Origin: Methanomassiliicoccales archaeon UBA280
GTDB taxonomy: Archaea > Thermoplasmatota > Thermoplasmata > SG8-5
Length of the DNA: 64,000 nt
Assembly: GCA_002499085.1 (NCBI GenBank)
Contig: DAKD01000016.1
Span: 90,592-154,591, forward strand
Direction of reading: 5' to 3'
The notes under the pieces are model-generated. The model saw only the letters and a program-made list of their open reading frames with translations, ran no database searches and was not told the origin of the DNA. Position 1 is the stretch's first letter. Every line of letters begins with the position of its first letter. Below are positions 52,044 through 61,700 of the stretch, in pieces. The position numbers and the translations under genes are program-made.

Positions 52044-53102
52044 ATGTTGAGACCGAATTTTTTCCCTGTGCGCAGGCGCATCAATGAAATCAGCCCCGGA
52101 ACACGTGAGGCTGTGCGCATCAGACCCCGCATAAGGTGGGAGGAAGAGGGTGTGGCTTCCACAGTAGGGACAATCATGGCCCTGATGGTATTTCTGGCGT
52201 TTCTTTCAATGTTCACAAGCCAATATGTTCCAGTCTGGATGGAGGAGAACGAAGCCTCGCACATGAACGAGGCCTACGGCCAGTTTGCTGCCATGAAACA
52301 GGCAGTTGACATGCAGATACTGGCCGGCACGATACAGGGGACCTCGACCGTGCAGATGTTCTCGCCTATTAAATTGGGGGCAGAGGGAATACCGATGTTC
52401 GCCTCGCCAACCCCGGGATACCTCACGCTTTCCCGTTCGGCCAGCTATGACAATGTGAGCTTCAGCTTCAACACCAGCGCTTCCATTGTCGACTATAACA
52501 TGAACACGGGCGGCACGATCAAGCTGAAGGCGGAAAACAGGTACTATATCCAACAGGAGCTTGCCTTCGAGAACGATGCCATCATCCTCAAGCAGCCGGA
52601 CGGCCAGTACATGAAAGCCATGCCCCAGCTTCGAATCACGCCCACGGGGACGGTGACTGCCACTGGCGGCATTGTATGCCAACTTTCCTACACGCAGGTC
52701 GACCTTCGCGGAGACGACGCCAATTACATAGGCTTCGGCACACGGGGCGTTTCCACGCTCATGAAGTCAACCACAACCACAACATTCACAAACCTGACAG
52801 GGGAATCCGCACCGGGCGTGCCCGCCACTCATCCCTATCTATCGATAGTCCATACGGGTTATTACGAAAGGGCCTGGAACTCAAGCCTGAACCAGACGCT
52901 CTCAAGCGCCGGTCTGAGATGGGGCTTCGACATAACAAATGCGAACACGGATTACACTATCGTTTCCACACTGAAATCACCGCCCGGCTCGATCGAAAAG
53001 ATGTGGGAAGTGCGCGTTTTGATAAAGACAGACGTAATCTCAAGCTTCTCGCTGACCGTGGCAAACATCGAGATATCCACCTCGGAACTGGGGGCTGCGT
53101 AG
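52044..53102 (+). CDS. Archaeal pilin-like / type IV pilus-associated secreted protein
   Basis: ATG 52044 is chosen from the TATA spacing; an upstream in-frame ATG would add 45 residues crossing the promoter. The 352-residue protein has a basic N-terminus (residues 1-32). EEEG then precedes one hydrophobic helix (VASTVGTIMALMVFLAFLSMF, about 37-57), as in archaeal pilin/flagellin N-terminal domains. The remaining 290 residues are a beta-rich extracellular part. No canonical R/K-G prepilin site is present: the charged residues before the helix are acidic. It ends directly at the ATG of the ATPase gene (TAG-ATG), so it is the first gene of the operon and may be the major or an accessory pilin. 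Confidence 0.65.
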   Translation: MLRPNFFPVRRRINEISPGTREAVRIRPRIRWEEEGVASTVGTIMALMVFLAFLSMFTSQYVPVWMEENEASHMNEAYGQFAAMKQAVDMQILAGTIQGTSTVQMFSPIKLGAEGIPMFASPTPGYLTLSRSASYDNVSFSFNTSASIVDYNMNTGGTIKLKAENRYYIQQELAFENDAIILKQPDGQYMKAMPQLRITPTGTVTATGGIVCQLSYTQVDLRGDDANYIGFGTRGVSTLMKSTTTTTFTNLTGESAPGVPATHPYLSIVHTGYYERAWNSSLNQTLSSAGLRWGFDITNANTDYTIVSTLKSPPGSIEKMWEVRVLIKTDVISSFSLTVANIEISTSELGAA

Positions 53103-54794
53103 ATGGGAATGAAGCAGTCGATGATGTCAAAGATGCTAAGGAGCAAATCCCAGACGCTCAAAGTCAAGGTTCCGAAGGGCGTGATAGCCCTCGAGAAGAA
53201 ATGGAAGGACGGCAAAGGCTCGCCGCTCTGCCCCATACCGGACATCACAACCCCGGGCATAGATGAGATAGAGATTTACACCATAAAGGAACCCTACAGC
53301 TATGCCAGGATAGTGTTTGACAACAACAACTCTGAATTCGTGTACCAGGTTCATGAACCCTCGCTCAACGAAGCCGAAGCGGAAGTCCTCAGGCTGATCA
53401 AGGATTCGCTCCAAAGGACGCTCGAGTATGAGCTGGACAAAATGGCCATTAAGGACAAGAGCGAGTACCTGAAGAAAAGCGTTGAGAGCTTCATAAAGAG
53501 CAGAGAGATGCGGCTCGAACCCGTGACAATCCAGAAGATTCACTATTATATCGCCAGGGACTTTGTCGGGTATGGTTCTGTCGACTCGCTCATGGGTGAC
53601 CAGTACATCGAAGACATATCGTGCGACGGGACAAACGTACCGCTTTTCATTTATCACCAGAAATACGAGTCGATAAAGACAGACATCAAGTTCCAGGAGG
53701 AGAAGGACCTGAACAGCTTCGTCATCTACCTGGGACAGAGATGCGGCAAGCAGGTGTCCGTGTCTGCCCCCATCCTGGACGGGACCACCGTCGAAGGGCA
53801 CAGAGTACAGGCCACCTACGGGACCGAGGTCACCACAAGGGGCTCATCCTTCACAATCAGGCGTTACAAGGAGAAACCCTTCACTCCGGTTGAACTTATC
53901 ACGTACGGCACGGCATCGCCGGAAATGGTTGCCTATGCCTGGATGCTTGTCGAGCATGGCCAATCCATGATCATTGCCGGCGGGACAGCAAGCGGCAAAA
54001 CAGCCACGCTAAACGCGCTCGCGCTGTTCATCAGGCCCGGTGCCAAGGTCATCACGATGGAGGACACCAGGGAGATAAACCTGCCTCACGAGAACTGGAT
54101 ACCCGGAACAACCAGGACCGGTGTCGGAGAGCGCGACAAAAGCGGAAAGGCCGCCGGCGAGATAAACATGTTCGAGCTTGTCAGGGCAGCGCTGAGGCAG
54201 AGGCCGGAATACATCATTGTCGGAGAAGTGAGGGGCGCGGAGACCGCCACCATGTTCCAGGCGATGGCAACAGGCCACACCACATATTCCACGATGCACG
54301 CGGACTCTGTCAAGAGCATGATCAACAGGCTTGAGAACCCGCCCATCAGCACGCCGAGGATTCTGCTCACATCCCTGAACTTCGTCATCATCCAGAAGCA
54401 TGTCAGGGTCGGCGACAGCATTGTCAGGCGCATAGTCCAGATTGTAGAACTGGTGGGATTCGAGCCCGAGACCAACGAGGTCATAACGAACATGGTCTAC
54501 GAATGGAACCAGCGCACAGATGCGTTCATCTACAAGGGGCACAGCTTCATTCTTGACCAGATAATGGAAATGAAGAACATGACCCACGAGGAGATGAACA
54601 CCGAGATGAAGAGGCGCGTCGACATCGTGAAGTACCTGGTGGAGAAGGACATCACCGACTTCAAGCTCATTTCCAACCTGGTTGTCGCCTATTACAAGGA
54701 ACCCATGGAAACGATACAGAAGATAAGGGACGAGATGGGATGGATTACGGAAGAGAGCCTCGTGACCGACGGGGGTGCGAAGATTGGCGCATGA
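53103..54794 (+). CDS. Type II/IV secretion (TadA/GspE/VirB11-like) ATPase 1
   Basis: The 563-residue protein has an N-terminal domain of about 240 residues followed by the RecA-like motor. Motifs are Walker A GGTASGKTATLN (about 293-304), Asp box MEDTREINLPHENW, Walker B IIVGEVRGAET (about 370-380) and His box GHTTYSTMHADS. It should power assembly of a pilus-like filament at the inner face of the membrane. The next gene starts inside its 3' end (20-nt overlap). Its paralogue is the last gene of the operon. The motor is of the archaeal Tad/archaellum-related branch rather than FtsK-type. Confidence 0.92.
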   Translation: MGMKQSMMSKMLRSKSQTLKVKVPKGVIALEKKWKDGKGSPLCPIPDITTPGIDEIEIYTIKEPYSYARIVFDNNNSEFVYQVHEPSLNEAEAEVLRLIKDSLQRTLEYELDKMAIKDKSEYLKKSVESFIKSREMRLEPVTIQKIHYYIARDFVGYGSVDSLMGDQYIEDISCDGTNVPLFIYHQKYESIKTDIKFQEEKDLNSFVIYLGQRCGKQVSVSAPILDGTTVEGHRVQATYGTEVTTRGSSFTIRRYKEKPFTPVELITYGTASPEMVAYAWMLVEHGQSMIIAGGTASGKTATLNALALFIRPGAKVITMEDTREINLPHENWIPGTTRTGVGERDKSGKAAGEINMFELVRAALRQRPEYIIVGEVRGAETATMFQAMATGHTTYSTMHADSVKSMINRLENPPISTPRILLTSLNFVIIQKHVRVGDSIVRRIVQIVELVGFEPETNEVITNMVYEWNQRTDAFIYKGHSFILDQIMEMKNMTHEEMNTEMKRRVDIVKYLVEKDITDFKLISNLVVAYYKEPMETIQKIRDEMGWITEESLVTDGGAKIGA

Positions 54795-55797
54795 GACACA
54801 GGACACCTTCAAGAAGCTCGAGACGAAGGACAGGCACCTCAAGACGAAGAAATCAAGGGAGGAAGCGGTCGCAGAACCGCATCTGATAAGGCTGCCCAAG
54901 GGCGCGGTTCCCGAGTACATCAAACTCTCTCCGTTCGAAGAGATGAGCTGGCGCGTGATGGGCAATTATGTCAAGTCCAAGTACACGGAGGACCAGGAGC
55001 TCGAGGAAAACCTCATGAAGGCCCACATGAAGATAAGGCCGGAGGAGTACATGGCCTTTGTCTACATGGCTGCAGCGGTCCTGTTCGGGGTCGCGCTCGT
55101 GGCCGGCATAGCCATCGCCCTGGTCTTCACTTTTCTGATGGACATGATGTTCATAGGCATTCTTCTGGCAATAGCGATGCCCATAGGCCTTCCCATCATG
55201 GCGCTTGTTGTGCTGAAGGGCTCGCCCGGCGGAAAGGCCAAGGCAAGGGCCAGGAACATCGACAAGAGAATCTCCTCCGCAATGAGCTTCATATCCGCAA
55301 TGGCCTCGGCGAACGTGCCCGTTGACATGGTGTTCAAGGAGCTCTCAAGACAGCCTGTGTACGGGGAGATCCAGAAGGAGGCCGAATGGATAACCAGGGA
55401 CACGGAACTGCTGGGCATCGATATCCTTACGGCCATCAAGAGGGGCGCGATGCGTTCCCCATCACAGAAATTCCAGGATTTCCTTCAGGGCGTGGTCACG
55501 ACCTCGACATCAGGAGGCCAGCTCAAGCCCTATTTCCTGCTCAAAGCGACAGAGTACGAGAAAGAGAACAAACTCATACTCAAGAGCACCATGGAAACGC
55601 TTTCCATGCTCGGAGAAAGCTACGTCACTGTGGTGGTGGCGTTCCCGCTGTTCCTGGTGGTCATATTGGCCATCATGGCCATCATCGGCGGGAATTCGGC
55701 CAACACCCTGATGATTCTGTACGCTGTCGTGGGATTGATGATCCCCCTCGCGCAGTTCGGATTCATCTTCGTGGTGTGGAACATAGGCCAGGAGTGA
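54775..55797 (+). CDS. Type II secretion F / TadC-like platform protein 1
   Basis: The start is GTG 54775 (or TTG 54784), overlapping the ATPase gene. The 340-residue protein has a charged N-terminus, two close transmembrane helices (about 85-145, YMAFVYMAAAVLFGVALVAG and GILLAIAMPIGLPIMALVV), a cytosolic T2SSF helical bundle (RISSAMSFISAMASANVPVDMVF) and two C-terminal helices (VVVAFPLFLVVILAIMAI and LMILYAVVGLMIPLAQFGFIF). This is the TadC/FlaJ layout. It should form the membrane platform turned by an ATPase of this operon. Confidence 0.85.
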   Translation: MRRLAHETQDTFKKLETKDRHLKTKKSREEAVAEPHLIRLPKGAVPEYIKLSPFEEMSWRVMGNYVKSKYTEDQELEENLMKAHMKIRPEEYMAFVYMAAAVLFGVALVAGIAIALVFTFLMDMMFIGILLAIAMPIGLPIMALVVLKGSPGGKAKARARNIDKRISSAMSFISAMASANVPVDMVFKELSRQPVYGEIQKEAEWITRDTELLGIDILTAIKRGAMRSPSQKFQDFLQGVVTTSTSGGQLKPYFLLKATEYEKENKLILKSTMETLSMLGESYVTVVVAFPLFLVVILAIMAIIGGNSANTLMILYAVVGLMIPLAQFGFIFVVWNIGQE

Positions 55798-55801
55798 TAA
55801 A

Positions 55802-56914
55802 ATGGCAATGAGCAAGGATGAGATGAAGAAGGTCGTGATGGCCCAGAAACGGGATTACACCAGGCTCATCCTTGCCGTGAGCGGCGCCGTGTTCGCCCTG
55901 TTCCTGGTATTCGCCATGTTGAACCTCACGGACCAGGTTGACTGGTCACTGAAACAGCTCCCCACCACCGACCTTAACGAGAACGGCGTCATCGACAGGC
56001 CATACGAAGTGGGTCTGGACACCAACGAGAACGGCATCATAGACTCGGGGGACGTGTTCGACGGCCATGATTCCGGGGACCCTTGGGACTTGGACGGGGA
56101 CGGCGATAGAACCGAGATGGACGGGATCCCCGACCAAGCGCAATCGCCTTTGCAGCGGATGCTCAATTTCATTTTCATAGGTCTGGGCTTCATGATAGGT
56201 CCGTATGCGTTCTACTCCTCGAAAAAGCAGCAGAACATCAAGGAAATCGAGAGAAGGCTTCCGGACTTCCTCAGAGATGTGGCCGAAGCCGGAAGGTTCG
56301 GCATGACGCTTGCCGACGCGATAGTGGTCGCGTCCTCGGGCAGATACGGCGACCTCACCCCGGAGATTAAGAAGATGGCCGCCCAGATCGAATGGGGCGT
56401 CACCGCCGGGGAAACCCTGAGGCTGTTCTCGGAGCGGGTGAATACCCCGCTGGTCAAGAGAGTGGTGACGATTGTCGTGAAGGCGAGCGACGCAGGCGGC
56501 AGCGTTGCGGACGTTCTCTCGATGGTCGCGCATGACACCAAGGAGGAGCAGTTCTCGGCGGCCGAGAGGAGGCTCCAGATGAGCACATATCTCGCTGTCA
56601 TCTACATCTCTTTCTTCGTGTTCCTGGTGACCATAATCATCCTGAACCTCACTTTCCTGCCCAAGATAAGGATTGCCGGAACCAATGTGGCCGCGGCAGC
56701 GGCCGCGGCAGGCATCGAGGGCGGAGTGGGCGGGGCATCGCTGGACGTTAGCGCGATTCCGATGATACAGATCGCGTTCTTCCTTGCCGTCATGGCGCAC
56801 GCCATCGGCGACGGCATCATGGCCGGCGTCCTGCAGACAGGAAGCGTGGCCGACGGCATGCGTCACAGCGTTATCATGCTCATTATGGGATTCCTAATAC
56901 TGACGGTGATGTAG
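55802..56914 (+). CDS. TadC-like platform protein 2 with calcium-loop insertion
   Basis: The 370-residue protein has a first transmembrane helix (about 21-40) and a predicted second helix (about 117-136). A cytosolic T2SSF bundle follows (RRLPDFLRDVAEAGRFGMTLADAI), and the C-terminus has further helices. Between helices 1 and 2 lies an unusual acidic loop with three EF-hand/dockerin-like calcium motifs: DLNENGVID (57-65), DTNENGIID (73-81) and DLDGDGDRTEMD (96-107). The loop should face outside. The gene starts 4 nt after platform 1 and ends 2 nt before ATPase 2, so all are cotranscribed. A small Ala/Gly-rich loop (AAAAAAAGIEGGVGG) separates two C-terminal helices. Confidence 0.85.
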   Translation: MAMSKDEMKKVVMAQKRDYTRLILAVSGAVFALFLVFAMLNLTDQVDWSLKQLPTTDLNENGVIDRPYEVGLDTNENGIIDSGDVFDGHDSGDPWDLDGDGDRTEMDGIPDQAQSPLQRMLNFIFIGLGFMIGPYAFYSSKKQQNIKEIERRLPDFLRDVAEAGRFGMTLADAIVVASSGRYGDLTPEIKKMAAQIEWGVTAGETLRLFSERVNTPLVKRVVTIVVKASDAGGSVADVLSMVAHDTKEEQFSAAERRLQMSTYLAVIYISFFVFLVTIIILNLTFLPKIRIAGTNVAAAAAAAGIEGGVGGASLDVSAIPMIQIAFFLAVMAHAIGDGIMAGVLQTGSVADGMRHSVIMLIMGFLILTVM

Positions 56915-56916
56915 AA

Positions 56917-58614
56917 ATGGCGGACGCAGCGGCTGAGATGCAGGAAGAGACCCTTGATGTCAGGAAGAAGGGGCCGGGCGCACTCGGAAACATGAAGAAA
57001 TCCTACATGAAGAAGCTTGCGGGCAAGAAGGCCATGAAGATAGTGGCGCCCGTCGGCTCCCAGCAAGCCGAAAGGAAGCTGGTCGAAGGCGTCACGACAA
57101 TACCGAAGATAGTCGAGAAGCACATCAGGGAGATCGAAATACAGCCTGTCATCGACGGCTATTCCTATGTCAGAATCAAATATGACAATATCTCCAACGA
57201 TTACATGTACGAGGTCATTGAACCGAGGCTCACGGAGGAAGAGGAGGACATCCTCGAGGTTCTCAAGGAGACGCTGATTGACTCGCTCGAGATGCTTGTG
57301 GACGCGAAAAAGGAGGAGAAGGAAGAATATCTCAGGAAAGCCATAGAGACCCTCCTGGCCGACATAGGTGTGAGCCTGAACCCGATCTCAAGGGAGCGCG
57401 TGACCTATTACATACTCCGCGACTTCCTCAGGTACGGAGCCATTGACGTTGCGATGATCGACCCCCAGGTGGAGGACTGCTCCTGCGACGGCATGAACGT
57501 CCCGCTGTACATATTCCACAGGAAGTACGGCTCGATCCAGTCAAATCTCAGATTCAAGACATCCGAGGAGCTGGACGGCTTCGTCGTATGGCTTGCCCAG
57601 CGCTGCGGCAAGCACATCTCCGTGGCAGAGCCCATGCTTGACGCCACGATACCGGACGGCTCGAGGCTGCAGGCGACTCTGGGGACGCATGTCACAAAGC
57701 GCGGCTCGTCGTTCACCATCAGGAGGTTCAGGGAGAACCCGTTCACGCCCCTGGACATGATACGGTTCAAAACAATGTCCCTGGACATGATGGCCTATCT
57801 GTGGCTCTGCATAGAGAACGGCAAGTCCATTCTCGTGTGCGGAGGCACTGCGAGCGGAAAGACCACGACTCTCAATGCAGTCCTGCTGTTCATCCCGCCG
57901 CAGATGAAGATAGTCAGCATCGAGGACACAAGGGAACTTAACTTACCGCATGAGAACTGGGTGCCCCTGCTCACCAGGCACGGCTTCGGGGGCAAGGACG
58001 CCTCCGGGAAAGCAGCCGGAGAGATTGACATGTTCGAGCTTCTCACGGCCGCGCTGAGGCAGCGCCCCCAGTACATGATGGTCGGTGAGGTCAGAGGCTC
58101 GGAAGCCTATGTCGTCTTCCAGGCCATGGCGACGGGCAAGAGCGCTTACACAACTTTCCACGCGGAAAGCGTCCAGGCCATGGTTCACAGGATGGAGCAG
58201 CCTCCCATCGAGGTTCCCCGCGCCTTGCTGAGCGCCCTCAACATGGTTCTGATACAGGCCCAGGTCAAGGTGGGCACGAAGATGACCAGGCGCGTCAAAT
58301 CGCTGACTGAGGTGGTGGGCATTGACCCGGACAACAACGAGCTGATAACAAATTCGGTCTATGTTTGGAACCCTGCGGACGACACCTTCAACTACTCAGG
58401 CCACAGCTACATCTACGAGCAGATAGCCGTGACAAAGGGCTGGAGCCAGCGCGAGATGATGCGAGAGGTGAAACGCCGCACAAGGCTTCTCCAGTACCTG
58501 CGGAGCAAGAACGTCAGCTACAAGAACATGGCCAAGTACGTCTCGGCCTATTACAAGGACCCGGACAAGGTCATGAGGGAAGTCGACGACTCGGGATTCG
58601 TGGCCGAGGAATAG
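56917..58614 (+). CDS. Type II/IV secretion (TadA/GspE/VirB11-like) ATPase 2
   Basis: The 565-residue protein is a paralogue of ATPase 1 with the same order of motifs: Walker A GGTASGKTTTLNAV (about 308-321), Asp box EDTRELNLPHENW, Walker B YMMVGEVRGSEA (about 385-396) and His box GKSAYTTFHAES. It ends with SAYYKDPDKVM, as ATPase 1 ends with VAYYKEPMETI, so the two share full-length architecture. Two motors and two platforms in one operon suggest two subcomplexes or a heteromeric machine. A bidirectional terminator follows at 58708. Confidence 0.92.
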   Translation: MADAAAEMQEETLDVRKKGPGALGNMKKSYMKKLAGKKAMKIVAPVGSQQAERKLVEGVTTIPKIVEKHIREIEIQPVIDGYSYVRIKYDNISNDYMYEVIEPRLTEEEEDILEVLKETLIDSLEMLVDAKKEEKEEYLRKAIETLLADIGVSLNPISRERVTYYILRDFLRYGAIDVAMIDPQVEDCSCDGMNVPLYIFHRKYGSIQSNLRFKTSEELDGFVVWLAQRCGKHISVAEPMLDATIPDGSRLQATLGTHVTKRGSSFTIRRFRENPFTPLDMIRFKTMSLDMMAYLWLCIENGKSILVCGGTASGKTTTLNAVLLFIPPQMKIVSIEDTRELNLPHENWVPLLTRHGFGGKDASGKAAGEIDMFELLTAALRQRPQYMMVGEVRGSEAYVVFQAMATGKSAYTTFHAESVQAMVHRMEQPPIEVPRALLSALNMVLIQAQVKVGTKMTRRVKSLTEVVGIDPDNNELITNSVYVWNPADDTFNYSGHSYIYEQIAVTKGWSQREMMREVKRRTRLLQYLRSKNVSYKNMAKYVSAYYKDPDKVMREVDDSGFVAEE

Positions 58615-58707
58615 ACATAACTTTTACAGATGGTTGAGAACCAAATTCTGTGCGGGAGTCGGCAGACTGCCCTCCCCAGTTTAGATAATCCATAAAAATG
58701 GTAAAGG

Positions 58708-58730
58708 TGGGAGCCGGTATCCGGCTCCCA
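58708..58730. terminator. Bidirectional hairpin terminator
   Basis: TGGGAGCCGG-TAT-CCGGCTCCCA is a perfect 10-bp stem with a 3-nt loop, between the convergent ATPase 2 and CARDB-protein genes. T-rich bases follow on the plus side (TTCTCGTTT). On the minus side it is followed by ACCTTTACCATTTTT. Confidence 0.8.
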
Positions 58731-58737
58731 TTCTCGT

Positions 58738-61700
58738 TTACTGTTGGGGCTGGTCGCCGCCCGGCTCGCCCGGCCTTCTGACGATCTTCTTTATCGGCTT
58801 CCGTATGACGCGTCTGACTTCGCCGCCTGCCTGGGGCTGAGAGAAGTCATAGTTGCATATCGGGCATATTTTCTCGTTGGCGTTGACTTCCATGCCGCAG
58901 GACGGACAGCCCTTCTTTCCGGGCGTTCCCTGAGGTGCGGCCTGCTGGGCCGGAACAGGCGCAGCGGGTGCGGGCTGAGGCCGCGGCTGCTGCTGTGCGG
59001 GCTGCGGTGCGGGTTGGGCCGGTGCCTGCTGGGGTTTCGGCTGGGGCTGGGCAGCCGGCTTCGCCTCCTGCTTGGGCGGGAGCTTGCCCTCCGGCTTCTT
59101 GGGCGTCGTGTCTCCCATGACGCTGCCGCACTTGTGGCATATCTTGGCCGTGACCGAGTTCTCCATCTCGCAGACAGGGCAGGGCTTCGAGCCCATGCGC
59201 TTCATCTCCTCCTCCTCCTTCAACCACTGGTCGAAGGTGATGAATGTGGGTTTCGATGCCCACCAGGCCTGGAACTCCGTCTCCGTGAACTCCGCGCCGA
59301 GTTCCTTCTTTGCATCGTTGCGGAACTTCCTGACAATGTCATCATACTGGCGCTTCATCTTCGCCTCGTAGTCGTCAAGGTCCTCAGTGCCGACAGTGAA
59401 TTCCGTGCCGCAGTCCGGACAGTTCTTCACGTCGATGGGCACCCAGGCTCCGCACACGCTGCACTTGGCGACCTCGGTCTCGAACTCCACGCCGCACTTC
59501 GGGCACTTCTTGGCGCCCTCGGGGATGAATGCGCCGCATTCACCGCACTGCACAGTCTTTCCGAGTCCGACGAAGTACAGGTAGAGCGTTATGCCGACGA
59601 TTATCGCGACGACGATGATTATTATCAGTATTATTATCCACCAGGGGAATATCACCGAGGGGTCTATCCTGAACCAGCTGGTTGCCGAATTTACCCCCTC
59701 GCCGGACACGGTCACTGTGTAGTTGCCGGTGGCTGAGACCTGGACGGTTGTGCTGTAGAATCCTCCTGACTGCGATGTGACGTATACCGGGTCCATGCCC
59801 TGCACGGTCACTGTCACAGGGATGTCAGCCACTCCCAGGCTCGGGCTGTCCTGCCTGACGATATATCCGGATATCTGGATGGTTTGGACCTCTCCTTCCT
59901 TGTAAATCTGCGTCCATTCGGTGCCGATTGCTATCGGCGATGGAAGCGCAATGGTTGCCATCAGCGGCGGTATTGTGGCTGTCACGGAGAAAGACACATT
60001 GTTGTTCCTCTCGTTCCTTTCCTCGATATTGCCTATGAGCGGGGTAACGCCGTCGTAATCGATCTCGTCGGTGTTGTTGAGCTCCGTGTCCACGAATATG
60101 AACAGGCTGCGCTGTCCCGCGTCGACGCCAGTGCAGCTGATCGTGAAAGTCTCAATCTCTCCGGCAACCAGTGTCGCAACCGTTGTGTTTCCTATCCTGC
60201 CGATCGGCGTCCTGCGGCCCTGGTTCCAGGCCGTCCTCGAGCTGTTGTAATTGTCCATGCTCGAATACACGTCAATGGCCACTTTGCTGGCTATCGAGAG
60301 GCCCCTGTTAATCACAGTCACGTTGAGGCTGAAAGCTGTGTTGCCTGTGATTTCGGTTGCGCCGTTTGCCAACTCAACCTCCGACGGCTCCAGGTCGGGC
60401 CTGCTGTCCCGCACTGTAAGGGTATCGCTCATCGTGTTGCTCACGAGGCCCGGGTTGCCGTATGCTATCGCGTTGATGGTGCGCACTTCCTCTCTTGCGT
60501 TGGTCAGCACTTTCCAGGTGCATGTGGCGTAGGCATAGTTGCCCGTGCTTATGCTCGGGATGGCCGCGGATGTGTTTATGAGGTTGGCAGTTATCGGGGC
60601 ACCATCGTAGAATCTGACATACACGCTGCCGGCATGCAGGTCGCCCAGGTTGCGGACCATTGCCCTCAGCGTGACTGTCGTCCTGTTGTCTGTGCTGTTC
60701 AGCACGGTGCCGCCGCCGTTGGCGATCTGGACCAGGTTCGTGCCTTCCACCACGTCCAGGGCCTGAATGATCAGGTCAGCGTCGTCATAGACGCGCAGGC
60801 TGAGAGGCCACATGGTGTTGTTGTTGTTGTTCTCGTTCACCTCGGATATGCCGTTGAGCGGGTCGATGTAAGCCTCTATCATGTAAGTCCCGTTGTCCTC
60901 GAAGGTTACTGGTATTGAGACGACCGTCGGCATTGTCGGGTTCGCCGGGACCTCGGTTGCGTTCGCGCTTCCGAGCCATTCGCCGTTCGCGTAGAACCAG
61001 ACCATCACGCCAGTCGCGTTTATGTCTCCCTGGTTCCAGATATTGGCCGAGATCGTGAACTCCTGGTTCGTCTGCGGGTAGGTCCGGGAGGACCAGACGT
61101 CCGTGTACTGGAGCATCGCAAGGTCAGCCTGGGATGTCACCTCTATCCAGGTGTAGTTGTCGTTGTTTGTCTCGTCCTGTTCCGGTATTGATCCCGGCGC
61201 AGGGTCAACCTTCACTGTGATGTTGTGCATTCCTATCTGGGTGACGCTCAGCCAGGTGTAGGGGAACGAGATCGGCCAGTTGCCGCCCGGGGCGAGCGTG
61301 CTTATGGTCTCCGTGTAAATCTGAGTGGCCTGGCCGTTGAATATGTCCTCGAACCTGACAACTATTCCGTTCGCTGTGGCATCGCCGATGTTGGATATCG
61401 TGCTGTTTATCAGCACCGTGTTGCCGCGGCCCACCGCGGACCCTGTATCGAGAGGCCATACCGTGAGCGGCGGGTCCAGGTCCGGAAGCACATTCCTGAG
61501 GTAGACGCTCCTCTTGGCTGTCGCATCGCTGGTTCCCATCGACGGGAATGCGGCAAGCCCGAGCCCGGTCGTGTCTGTGTGCAATATTCCTGAGAACAGC
61601 TGGTACTCCGTGTAGAGTGTGTACAGATTGTAATGCGATTCCACGACCTCCGAGGCTGCAGGGCTGTAGTAGAGATAGTCGCTCAGCGCGTACGTGAGGT

